A program made the translations under genes and the position numbers. 64,000 nt of DNA from Utricularia gibba. Lineage: Eukaryota; Streptophyta; Magnoliopsida; Lamiales; Lentibulariaceae. Below, in pieces: positions 25,627-37,006 of this stretch (position 1 is its first letter; each line of letters begins with the position of its first letter). The DNA lies in the NCBI GenBank assembly GCA_002189035.1, contig NEEC01000009.1, positions 2,108,001 through 2,172,000 on the forward strand, given 5' to 3'. A model generated the notes under the pieces. The model did not search any database, was not told where the DNA came from, and worked only from the letters and a program-made list of their open reading frames with translations.

Positions 25627-25795
25627 ATGCATGGACCTGGAATGACTATGCATAGATCAACCCTATTTGTTTGATCCGTTCTAGTGACAGCATTCCCATT
25701 TTTATTATCACTTCCGGTACTAGTAGGGGCAATTACCATGTTATTAACTGATCGAAACTTTAATACAACTTTTTTTGATCCTACTAAAGGGGTTA
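25627..25795 (+). pseudogene. cox1: mitochondrial cox1 fragment (numt-like) inside the MULE
   Basis: Translation on the plus strand gives GPGMTMHRSTLFV, a stop (TGA at 25672-25674), then [18 protein letters not shown] and [16 protein letters not shown]. These are the signature residues of plant cytochrome c oxidase subunit 1 around helices VI-VII. The homology stops abruptly after FFDP, where the following codons do not match cox1. Only about 55 codons are present and one expected Trp codon is TGA, so it cannot be functional. It is in the nuclear genome within the boundaries of the transposon. Whether it was captured by the element or inserted into it cannot be told from this copy alone. Confidence 0.85.
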
Positions 25796-25921
25796 ATGGC
25801 TCAATTTATTATGAAATATTTGGTATTTATTCCAAATAATACATTGATATTGCTTCAATGTTTCATTTATTTTAAACAGTACAATTTATACAACAATATG
25901 AAAATAAATATGATAAATGTT

Positions 25922-28900
25922 TCATTTTCTGAAGTTACGAAATCCACCGAAAAATCTATCCAATATGGAAACAGCTTCTTTTGAAGTAGGTTTATTGCTA
26001 GACCTTGTTCTAGTTGAAGGTTGAGAGAACTCTTGTGGATACGAAATAGAATGTCTCGCGGGAATTCGTCCTCTATAGTTATTAGGCTCTCCTCCAAAGT
26101 AATTTGAATTTTTTCCATAAAAACTTGATTGTCTATAAGTACTTGGATTTCCTTCTTCAAGATTTGATGGCATCAATATCATATCACGACTTTGAGGTGA
26201 TGAACGCTCTTCTAAACCATGATGAACATACTCTTGTTCAGCAGGAGTCTCTGTAGTTGTTTTACGTGGTTTTTGTACTCCAACAGAATGACATCCTTTA
26301 CGATTTTGAAAATCAACAGCACCCTGATAATGTGATGTCTTCTTATGGCCAACCCTTGTACTTTCATATTCAAGATCAACATGAAGTGTAAAACCAGCAG
26401 ATGGCCAATATGACTTATCTCGACAAGGGTGAACCTCATATGCATAAGTTTTCTCCATAAAACAAGTATGATAAAACTGACTTGCCCTTGTTCTTGGATT
26501 TATATTAAATTCATGACAAGCCTACAATAAGATATTGTGTTAGATATAAAAAATAAAATATAGATTAATATAAAACATACACTTTGTGCATAAAGGCATG
26601 TAAGAGATTCTGTTTGCCAAAATCCACAGTCACATGTTCCATTTCGTATGTTTACTCTAAAAGTAGTAGAATTATGAATTCCCATCTCAGTAACATTGCA
26701 CTCCATGTTTCGATCATTATATCTTTTGCAAAGAAGGTTTTGAACTTGTTCCTTGTGATGCTTGTAAACTTGTTGAATTTTTTCTGCAAAATATTTTCTT
26801 TGTGCATGATACTTAGTAGCTCTCTCTTTGCCTTTCTCAAAATAATAAAGCTCTTTTTCAAATGTGACCTGCATAATCATTTAGTTATTTATATTTAATC
26901 TCATAATGATGGTTGAAATAAGAAAATAAACCTTTGCAATAGCAGTAGGAGGAAGGTGTCGAGTTCCTTTGAGTACACCATTTAATGCCTCCACATGATT
27001 TGTCGTCATGATGGTTTTTCTTCACAAACATAAATATGTTAGGAAATTAATTTAGAATTTTAAAATGTATTAAAAATTACATACCTGTCTCCATTATCGT
27101 AAACTAATGTCCACAATTCAACGGGTATATCCATCATATATTTATATGCTCCGGGACATGAATCATAAACCGCTTGCATTCTTTCTAAGAATTCTTTTTC
27201 TGTTCATGCGACAATAGCAGACCATATGAGATCCTTAATCCGCGATGTAGACTTCTTTTTGTTGTATTTCAAGCAATTACTCCTTAAATGATATAGGCAC
27301 CATTTATGATTCCCAAGAGGAGGACTAAACTTTGGAATTTTCCCATAAGCAACTACTAAACCTGAGCCTCGGTCACTTATGATACATACTTGACGTTCAC
27401 GAACAACATGAATATCAAGATTCTTTAAAAACCATTTCCAAGATGAACCTGATTCTGAAGGCACACACCCATATACCACAGGTAATATATGCTTATTTGC
27501 ATCAATAGCTATTGCAGCCAATAATACATACTTATAACCACCGTAGAGATGCGTTGCGTCAACACAAAGCACTGGTCTGCAATATTTAAAAGCTTCTATA
27601 GCAAATCCAAAAGCCCAGAAAACATATTTTAGGAGTTGTCTCCCTTTAGCATCTATATTATTCTCAAAATTCACAATAGTACCCGGATTTTGCCGTTTCA
27701 CCTCTTCAAGATAATTTGGTAACTCTGCACATGAATCATCCCATGAACCATATTGCAACTCATATGACTTAGTCAAAGCCATCCATGCTTGCCAATAAGA
27801 AATTGTAAACTTATACTCTCTTTTGATATAAGCTTGAATTGCTCTAGCTGTTATCTTCGCATTTGTATCCAATATAAGATGGATGATGATTCGAGGAGCA
27901 ATGAAATCAGATGTCAAGTTAACATGCTTTTTAGCCAAAGAGTTTCTTATCTCACATGTATGTGGCCCATTGTATGAAGAAATCTTCCATGTGCATGTTC
28001 ATTTTTGTAGCCCTGTATTCAAAGACCAAGAACAATTTGGTTGCAGACATTTAACAGCATAAAGTGAATTATTTCCTCTTCGTAATATATACTCCCTTTT
28101 GACGTTGATATTGTATAATTTCACAGCATCCTTCAAAACTTGCTTGTCTTTAAAATGCATGTCAATTGATAGCTCTTTTGAATCTTCATTATAGTAATTC
28201 ATTGAATAGTCACTTTGCATAGCTGCATCCTGCCACATTTCTGGTGGTGAGGATGGTTCATCTTCTTGTGATTCATATTCAGGAATCTCTTCTTCAACAT
28301 CTGCTAATATATTAGAGGCACTATCTGCATGCATTTCATCTGAGTAATCATGATCAGTTGGTATATATGTCGGGTCATCTTCATCAGTGTTAACCTCATC
28401 ATAATGTTTGAAAGCTGATAAAAAAAACATGGAATATTTATTAAATACTGAAAAAAATATTTTAACCTTATAAAAATGCAAATCTAATCATTTTCTAGTG
28501 TTGGTTGTTGATAAGCCGTTGAAAAACCAAAATTAGGATCAAATGGATCAAAGTTGTCATTATAGTTGATATCTCTATTTGTGTTTTGATTCTCGAAATA
28601 TGGAGTATTCAAATTATATTCATCACTTGAAATTTTGAAATTGTAAATGTTGACAAATTATATGTAAAAAAAATAAATTTGAAATAATTAAATAATTACC
28701 ATGCTAATTAGAAGAAGAAGGAAAACCCGAACTTTCCGTATCAATATAAAGTTCAATACTCGAATCCTTGTTATGTGACATTAACAACAAATCCGTATTT
28801 GTAAGCGAAACATAGCTAATATTACTTGTATTTGCGTCGAAGAATTTGGCGGTGATCCGAATTGAATATAAATTAGGATTTATATTCAATTCTCTATAAA

Positions 28901-28946
28901 TATTCCTGAGCAATTCTCTACAATAATAATGCTTATCGAATTTCAA
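25922..28946 (-). pseudogene. MuDR-type transposase, disrupted
   Basis: Pieces of a MULE transposase in order on the minus strand. An N-terminal MuDR-like domain is at 28704-28946 (LYSIRITAKFF...LLLMS). An acidic linker and MuDR zinc-binding-like block (LKDAVKLYNINVKREYILRR, CSWSLNTG) lie at 27999-28481. The catalytic DDE domain is at about 27204-27998: VLCVDATHLYGGYKYVLLAA has the first Asp, CIISDRGSGLV the second, and NHKWCLYHLRSN follows. A SWIM-like finger at about 26590-26650 (NGTCDCGFWQTESLTCLYAQ) has Tyr where the last ligand is normally His. A Gln/Pro/Ser-rich tail ends at 25922. In-frame TGA codons at 27999-28001 and 27204-27206 interrupt it. Both could be former CGA arginine codons, but this is inference. 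The element needs a transposase supplied elsewhere to move. Confidence 0.85.
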
Positions 28947-29536
28947 TCATATTGCATGTACCCGGTATGAAGATCATTGATAAAAGAACCTCCAAAGAAC
29001 AACTTCAGAGTAACTTAGCCATTAATTGAGCAACTAAAATAATGAATGATTTATCAATGAACGCCTTCAAGGCTTTTATAGACAAAATATAGAATAACTT
29101 TGAAAATAGGAAATGTATTTTCATGATACCAAGCAAAGTAAAGAATATTTGTATTGAAATGTTATGTTTATTTTTTGGAAAAATGTCATACAAGCCGTTA
29201 AACATGAGAATTGTTTTCATTTTTGCCATCAAATTTGTTTTGTTTCACTAATATCATTAAATATATAAAAACTTCATTATTAATTGTAATAAAAAATGGT
29301 TTATTTGATTTGTCCAAACGGTTTGTAACTAAGTCTTATTTTTTACCATTTATTATTTAATAACTAAGTTGCTATTCAAATATTAAATTTTTTTTATTGT
29401 TATTTAAAACTTTGACATTAAATTTATATACAAATTACTTAAAAAACGTTATAGCAATAAATCTTTACAAATAAGACTTTTATTGATTATGTAAAATGTT
29501 AATAATTATTTTTTTTAAAACACATTAAAAAAATAT

Positions 29537-29630
29537 AAATGAAAACAGGTGCCCTGCACCAAATACTTTTCCAAGTATTGCTATGTGATAAAGAGAAAGA
29601 GGTGTGAGGTGCCTAATCCCAAATTCAGCC
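29537..29630 (-). repeat. right terminal inverted repeat of the MULE
   Basis: Inverted copy of 24405-24495. Its core reads GAAAACAGGTGCCCTGCACC on the plus strand. Confidence 0.8.
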
Positions 29631-29639
29631 CAAGAGCAC
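29631..29639 (+). repeat. 9-bp target-site duplication, right copy
   Basis: CAAGAGCAC, identical to 24396-24404. Confidence 0.8.
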
Positions 29640-30312
29640 TGCTTTTGTAAGCTTCATTCACACCTAACAACAATTGCTTCTCTTGGTAAATGGGAATCCC
29701 CACCACTTGCTCTCTCTTCACCAATTTGTGTGTGGCGTGGCTGGCGCACATATTCGGGAAAAAAGGCAGCCCCCACTTGCAGGAAGGAGGGACACGTCAG
29801 GGCAAAGCATTCATGGGGTGTAGGGCACCCACTTCATCCTCGGCAGCGCTGACCCCACCGCATCCCATCCTGCCCTAAATAATATTACTTATAATTTCCT
29901 TATTTTAAATAAAGAATCAAATTTCCCAGGAAAAAAAAACAAATATTGTATAATTAAATAATATATCTTTGTTTTTAATTGTTAATAATCTCAACCACTT
30001 TCTTACACGTGTTAGAAATTAGGTACAATGCTAATCCAATGATTCAAGCACGTGATTTATGAGACCATGGTTCCAGAACTCTCCAGAGTCATCGCGTAAG
30101 ATTTCGTCAGCAAAGACCAACCCCATATTCTACTTTCATTTTTTGAGACGAAACCCATAAGCCAAAATGAGTCCATGGATTCATGCATTGCACTGAAGCA
30201 AGACAATCTTCCATTCAAGCTACATTTCATTTCATTGCATCTCATGGAGGAGGTGGATTTGGGTTTGTGGGCAAGCAAAATCTGGGTAAAACACACAAGG
30301 AACTTCCTGGGT
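29640..30312. other. spacer between MULE and glucosidase II gene
   Basis: No gene seen. The right end should include the 3' untranslated region of the glucosidase II gene. Confidence 0.5.
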
Positions 30313-33300
30313 TTAGGAAATCTTGATCCGCCAGTTGTTTGAAATTTGGAGGCCAGGCTTGCGGATGGTGGGAGCGGTTGAGCTTGAGCTTCCCAGGAAT
30401 GTAACAGGCCCCGTCACGATGTTCACCTTCCGATTATCAGGCTCCACAACCGCTGTTTTTGGTTTACTGGACAATCCAAGAAGAATGATTCTGTCGATGC
30501 TGCAGGGGGAGGTGAATCTCCCAAGGCCGGTGTTGGAGGAAGACAGCACTCCGTTGGCGAATGTGAAATGGAGATGGAGATAGGCACCCTTTTGGAATTC
30601 GAAGCTCTTCCCATCGTCGATGTAGAGCTCGCCTTCTGCTGCATTCGAGCTGTTGAGCGCTACCACCTGAAAAAATGCATTCCGGCGTACAAATTTAACT
30701 GCCCTGATTCTCCGGGATATGGAAGTTTTGAGGCTTACCAGTGTGTAGGGATCATTTTCCATTTGTGTGGAGCTTCGTCTGAACCGATCCTTGCGAGGTA
30801 TGATGGTACCTGCACGTTGGAAGCTTGGTATCCTGTCTTGTAAAGCTTCCAGAGTATGAGTTGCTCCTCCCTTATACGTAGTTCCAGTCCTCAGGTCGTA
30901 CCAAGGCTCGATACCAGGAAGATAGACCGAGACATGCTTCGCTCGCTGGGTTATCATTGAGCATAAAAAGAAGAGAAATCAATCTACTTGAGGAAGACGA
31001 GCATCAGTGCAAGAATAAAGAATGCAAGGCTTGGTAAAGGGAGGAGCACCTCGGTGTATATCCCCTGAACCAGAAGACTGTTTCCGACCATAAATGCCTC
31101 ATCGTTGCTGAATGTTTTTTCATCCAACGGAAATTCCATCCAAAGAGGGCGAGCCACTGGAATCCCAGTAGCATTTGCCTCTCTGAATAATGTATAAAAA
31201 TAGGGTACCAACATATATCTTACATGTATAGCATCGCGGATAAGTACTGTGTTCTCTTCCCTGCAACCAAAGTATCATGTCAAAGTCCAAAAAAAAAAGC
31301 AGCAAAATGGCCTTAAGGTTCATGGCAACTCGAGATGAATAGTGTTTTTATGTCAAAACACATGGCTGTGATTTATGTTCAGTAAACATTCAACTTTCCA
31401 TGCTCAAAAGTGATGGAAACATGAATTGTATGGTACCCGAATAACCAAGGTTCTCGCCGTTTTGTGTCATGATGAGCATGTGCTCTAAAGAAGGGATAGT
31501 AGGCTCCCAGCTGATACCAACGAATCAGCAACTCAGTGTTAGGATTACCAAAAAACCCACCAACATCAGCACCTGTGAAGGATAAATAAAAATGGGTGCG
31601 TCTATTGGAACACGTGAACGAGATGATACGACGATAGAAAATTTACTGACCAGAGAATGACAACCCAGTGAGGCCAAGAGATAAAATCATAGGAACAGAA
31701 ACTCTCAAGTGTTCCCACTCTGCAGTGTTATCTCCAGTCCAAACTGCTCCATATCGTTGGGTTCCAGGGAAAAATGCTCTGGATAGGACAAAGGGTCGAT
31801 CCCTTCCCTCCCCCCGCTTAAGAAGTCCATCAGCCGTAGCCATGTGGAAGTAGTAGCCATAGGCATTGTGAAGCTCCCGATGCTCAGCATCTCCATAGTG
31901 TAAAGCATCTCTTGGCATTGACACCTGAATGATGGTAAAATGTTTTTGTCAGAGAAGCGTCAAATCACATAATTTTGAAGAAGGCTCATTGCTCAAAAGC
32001 TCTTATGAATGCTTGCATCACCAAATAATTACTGTTGTTATACAGGTGAAGGAAAAAAGTTAATAACTTTCAATATCCAAATATATAGGTGCAGATCATC
32101 TATTAACACATCAATGTTGGCAAAGGAAACAAATTGTAAACTTAATTTAACTTTAAGGGTATTCCTGTGAATTTATCTAATTGCACAAATTCAGGCTCTC
32201 TACAGACGTCAAATGATAGCCAGATTGATCGCAAGTGCCATAAGGGTAAAAAAAAAAAAACACGAGGAAGTTCCGTCTGTGATTTCACGCCAGCCTCAGA
32301 AAAGTTATGCACCCAAAAAAAGATAGAAAACCAACAATAAAAATACAATAACCATGCATTAAGATTGTTACACAGTTAAAAAAAAAAAAAACTGACATTA
32401 GTTTCCATAGCATGCACTATCTATACAATCTGCATCATCCATGACACAGTCCGCCAAAAATTAATTCTCCCAGAAACAAAACGCCAGAAACTATGGAACA
32501 AAAAAAACGTTATTATTTACCTCTGGACCATTGAACACTGAAGGTTCATTCATATCATTCCAGATGTACAAGGACGATGTGGAACCAACATAATTCTTAT
32601 ATGAGAATTTCTCTGCCCACCAAGACCTAATTTCTGGATTGACAACGTCCAAGTAAGATGAGGAGCCAGGCCAGCACCACCCATCAAAGTCATTGCCACT
32701 TGAGTCCTTTACATAGAATCGTTTTTCTGTAGCCTCCTTATGTATGAAATATGAATCATCTCGCTTAATGTGAGGATCCACGATTGTCACCATATGCCTA
32801 CCTTTGTCAGCCAACTTCCTCTGCATCTCTTCTGGGTTTGGGAATAAAAGCTTGTCCCAGGTAAAATACCTTTTCCCATCAGTATGATCAATATCAAGCC
32901 ACAGGACATCATAGGGAATGTTGTACTCATCGAATTTGGCATCAACATTACTGACATCCTCCTCATCCCTATAATTCCACCTGCACTGATGGTAGGCAGT
33001 GGCAAACAACTGAGGCATGGCTGGTGCTCCTGTCACAGTAGTATACTGCCTAACTACATCTTTTGGTCCAGGACCAACAAAAAAGAAGGCATCCACCACA
33101 CCAGCCTCACTCATCCACAAGGTGTCAATCCTTTTCTGACTAGAAGGCAACTTTAAAACTGATTCGGATTCATTATCCCAACCTGAACCTAAAACATCTA
33201 TCTGCATTTCAGCTGCATTCAACCAGAAAAACCCTGAACTACCTCGGGACTTACCATGAGATAACATAAATGGAATACTCCCATAAAGACCAAAAGGCGA

Positions 33301-34098
33301 GTCATGTATGTATTCAAAAACATCAAGATTAAAAAGCCTGTAAGGTTCTGAATGCTCAAGCTCAGGTCCCCTGGTTGGCTTTAGCGCCAGGCTACTTGCA
33401 TGTTCCGGGATACCATAAACAAAATCAGCATCATAAAATGAGACATCAAAGCTAATACTCTGTGGTCCGTATGGCCTTTTATCAGTATGACTCCTAAATC
33501 TCTCCTCCCAATCTTCATCTTCCTTTTTCTCCCTTAAATGTTCGAAATCAAACAAACCATTTGAATTCAAAGACAACACCTTTTTGCCATTTCTACCTCT
33601 CTCCCTAACAAAAACCTCGAAAGGATTATGCCTAATCGCACCCTCATACCCATCAGAAAGATAAAACGTCGACAAGGTACCGGATCCATCCTCATTGGTC
33701 TCTTCTTCCAATCTCTGAAGCCACAGCTTTGTACCCAGAAACTCAGGTACAATGACATCAGGCACCTCAAATCTTTTCTTGTGTGGCCCTAAACTTTGGT
33801 CCTCATCTATTCTCAGTCTCATCACCCCATCCTGGTAAGCCGATAGACTGAGAACTAAAGGCTTCGCAGGAATCTCCTCGCTCTCCAAATTTTCCCGATT
33901 GCTCTCTAGCTTTGCCACAAGATCGCCATCGGCGATGGCGACATGGGTGACCACCAATGGGCAGGAACCGGGCTTCCGCGAACGGGCACGCTTGCAAAAT
34001 GGGGTTTGATTGCAGTTCCTGAACTCGTCTTTTTTCCAAGAGAAACCGTAGTCAACGAACAAACAGAGAATCAAAAAGAGGTAGAGAGCCTTTCCCAT
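30313..34098 (-). CDS. ER glucosidase II alpha subunit (GH31)
   Basis: Six exons: 32521-34098, 31651-31924, 31437-31572, 31050-31260, 30739-30945 and 30313-30666, giving 919 residues, the usual family length. A signal peptide is evident ([20 protein letters not shown]). The GH31 catalytic barrel holds the nucleophile Asp in [16 protein letters not shown] and the acid/base Asp in [16 protein letters not shown]. Other family blocks are [30 protein letters not shown] and [10 protein letters not shown]. The enzyme removes the inner two glucose residues from N-glycans in the endoplasmic reticulum with its beta subunit and is part of glycoprotein quality control (Arabidopsis RSW3/PSL5). It has no KDEL signal, as expected because retention is through the beta subunit. 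The last intron is only 72 nt, a multiple of three, and free of stops. Confidence 0.95.
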
Positions 34099-34374
34099 GA
34101 CGTTTGCTGCCCGATCGCTATAGAGATCTCAGCATCGAATCATACATTGTAGCAGCAGCGGCCAAGAAATGCTGTTCCCATTGGCGGATGTGGGAAGAGA
34201 GGCTCGAAGTGTGAATTGAAGGTTCAACTGCGAACTTATTTAACAAAAATGGCGAGACTTAAAAATGATTTTGAGGAAAAGGGTTTCCACTTTCCAATAT
34301 ATCCGACAGTTTGGGGGTGAAATATCTGAGTGTTGATTAGCTGAGTGATCGTACTCCTCCCGAGATTACGGCGA
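34099..34374. promoter_or_regulatory. 276-bp head-to-head spacer (glucosidase II / DUF3727-like)
   Basis: The start codons of the two divergent genes are 276 bp apart, so the core promoters must be compact or overlapping. No clear TATA element or other motif was assigned. Confidence 0.45.
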
Positions 34375-36800
34375 ATGGCCGTTTCAGTGTCTGGATTCTC
34401 TGCCTTCGCAGCGCTTTCACCGTTCTTGTTCAAGAAGTCGAGTCTTCTTATGCCGTACGTCGAATTTCCTCTGCACCCGACATCATTGAAAGGAGGTTGT
34501 GGATGCACTTCCTTATCTTGCTATGCGGCGGCAAAGCAGCAGAAGAGTAGCGCGCCGCCGGCGACGAATAAGAAGCGGAGACCCAGTGGCAGAAATAGTA
34601 ACAAAGGTGTGGTTCAGGATTTTGAGAGAGAAAGGCGCCGTAGGGTCGATGATAGTTTGGAAGTGTTGGAATCGCCATCGCAATCGTCTCGTTCGTCGTA
34701 CACGCCACTGCCTCTGCCGAAACCCCCGGCTGGGTTCTTGTTAGATGAACAAGGGAAAGTTATTAAGGTTTCGGACAGGCGCATTGCAATGATTGTGAGT
34801 CCACCTTTATCTAGCGAAAGACGCAACTTTTATCTAGGGCATGAGTAGAGCTTGTTGAACATCAAAGTTCTTGTTTCTGGCTAAGTGTTTTTTGGGAGTA
34901 TTCCCATTTTTTACCCACAAAGGACATACTTTTCATTTAGTTTGGAGGCAGTAATATTGAATTTCGAATGTTGACTCGAGTGTTATTTCACTTATTGGCA
35001 TGCGGTCTTTAATATATTTGCCTGTGTAGTCCCATTATGTTTTCTGATAGATCAGTTTTAGGTTGATTCTACAAATAACTCCCCACTGGAGTGCGTCATC
35101 AGGCGAGTTTTTACAAATTCACATGGGGATGAATGCTTGCTACTTTGCCCAGTTGATACGTAAGTTGTATTTTGTTGATGCCATCTTTATATGTTTGCAT
35201 TCTGGTTACTAATTGTAAAGGGATGTAACTATTTTCAGGCCTGTTCAGATTCTAAAGAGTGTCAACGTTGAAGGATGGTCCGCGGTAAGTAATCACTCAT
35301 CTTGCTAAGGTCTTTATATGGAACCTTCGAATAATATCTGTATAGACTTGAGTGCTTGGAGAATCATTCACATCAATTACTGAGAGATACAATATTTAAC
35401 ATATTGGTCTGTATAGGGAATGTAACACAGACCCAATACAATTTGTTTTGGATCGGATACACCCTTGCTAAATGATAGAATTTGTACAAGAGAAGTAGGT
35501 GATAAGAGATGAACGAACAAGAACATTGTAGAATACATCTTTCGTATGTACTATCTGTCTGATGACTGGAATATAATTAGAATACTTGTATGGGGCTACA
35601 TAGAACTAGTGTATTTTATGATGGTTCAATTCTTGCATTTGTAAGTAGAACCCTCTACTGTCGCACATAAGTTGAAATTCTTTGAAGTTTTTTTTTTTTT
35701 TTCCTACTTTTTAGATCAGTGATGAAGAAGTTGAGGCCATCCTTCCGTCTGCGGCATATGCATTAGCCAAAATACATATGCATCTCATATGCAGTGGGTA
35801 AGGCATGTGTAAGGCATTTCTATCAAATACTCATGCTATCAAGTATTTCTTTCATGTAATAATGTGCTATGGGATGTTCTCTGCTTCAGGTTTTGTTATA
35901 CAGCTCGAGGAGGTTTTTGCTACTCCGAGGATGATGTATTCGAATTTCATATTGGTACAACTTTTCTTCACTTTTTTATGATCATGCAACAGTGCCACTT
36001 CAGGTTGATGACTGTGTTTAGTACCCAATTCACTTTGTGCAGATAGCGGCGAAGATGTTGATGGCTTGCCAACAGAAGTGATCGAAATCACATGCTTTCA
36101 TATGGTACGACACTAGAATTTTAATGCTGAACTTAATTCCACTGCATGTTTGAAGACTACTTTGGAAAGAAACGCTTGTTTTCTGTTTGCTTGTGTTTGT
36201 TTTATGTTGCCTTCATTTAAAGATGCTTCTGTTCCCTGGAGCATTCTGTCTCTGAGCAAACATCAAATTACTTGCAAGCGCTGGCATATGACATGCCAAC
36301 CAGAAGGAATGTATGCCCTTTTTTTTTTTTTTTTATCTGATCTCCTTACTGTCCTGCAGGATGGTTCTCACTACATGATTTATACACCTTCTGATCCTCT
36401 TCTCTTTGTCGCAATTCGGGTGAAAGATTCTGAACCATGTGGTTGTTTTCATCTCACATGTTTTTTAGGTTGCTTATTTACATCATTTTCACTCTGATAT
36501 TACAGGATAAATCTGGCGCATTACAGATAGCAGACGATGTAAGTAAAACTCAAAAACTTGCTTGACTTAAGATTTCAAGTAGATTATTTAGGCGAAGCAT
36601 CAATTAACAGGAACTATTGGAAGACCCTGCTGTAATCAGTGCCATAGACGAGGAGACAGAATTCAATGCACTAGTGGTTCGTTCTGTCATCTATGTTTGG
36701 TCTACCGCTTATGGCTAAGCAACACATTTTTTATTGGTGATTCTCTGGTAAGCAGGAAGAAGAGGCTGTTCTCCTGGATTCATTAATGGGAAAAAGGTGA
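34375..36800 (+). CDS. plastid-targeted DUF3727-like protein
   Basis: Ten exons: 34375-34794, 35062-35159, 35239-35284, 35715-35797, 35890-35954, 36043-36104, 36360-36419, 36506-36538, 36611-36676 and 36756-36800. Joins were checked by phase. The first 60 residues look like a plastid transit peptide (MAVSVSGFSAFAALSPFLFK, Ser/Ala-rich, few acids). A basic, low-complexity linker follows. The conserved part begins PKPPAGFLLDEQGKVI and includes CVIRRVFTNSHGDECLLLCP and SDEEVEAILPSAAYALAKIH. The C-terminal EVIEITCFHMDGSHYMIYTP with DPLLFVAIR and DELLEDPAV is the pattern of the DUF3727/DUF1292-like fold shared with cyanobacteria. No biochemical function is known to me. The start is the first ATG in the frame; a GTG ten codons upstream is not a likely start in a plant. 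Confidence 0.75.
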
Positions 36801-37006
36801 TCACATTCACAACGTTGCACTTTCCATATCTAGAGGCCGCGTGTGTGTTTATAGTTAAATGGCTCGCTGTTGATTCTCTGCTTTTGTATCTATCTCCTTG
36901 TTGCTAGATTCCGTTGACAGATAGAAGATGTTTTGTCATATGGATTTCCTATCGCAGATTTGTGGAAATTTTCTCATGCAAGTAGAATTGAATGATTCTT
37001 AGTGCT

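Larger units (their letters stand above)
24405..29630 (-). mobile_element. Mutator-like element (MULE), complete but with a decayed transposase
   Basis: A 5226-bp element with long terminal inverted repeats: left 24405-24495 and right about 29537-29630. They share a near-perfect core GGTGCAGGGCACCTGTTT(T)CATTT and weaker similarity out to the ends (CTCTAAATTTG against GGCTGAATTTG). It is flanked by a perfect 9-bp duplication. Inside are a MuDR-type transposase on the minus strand, a 31-bp tandem repeat, and a fragment of mitochondrial cox1. Base composition is far more AT-rich than the neighbouring genes. Two in-frame stops mean it is not autonomous now. The boundaries rest on the repeat and duplication together, which I regard as strong. 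Confidence 0.85.

Noticed and set aside
25672-25674. TGA read as tryptophan, suggesting a non-plant mitochondrial source for the cox1 fragment
   Set aside because: The remaining sequence is closely plant-like, and a G-to-A change in a dead nuclear copy is a simpler explanation.
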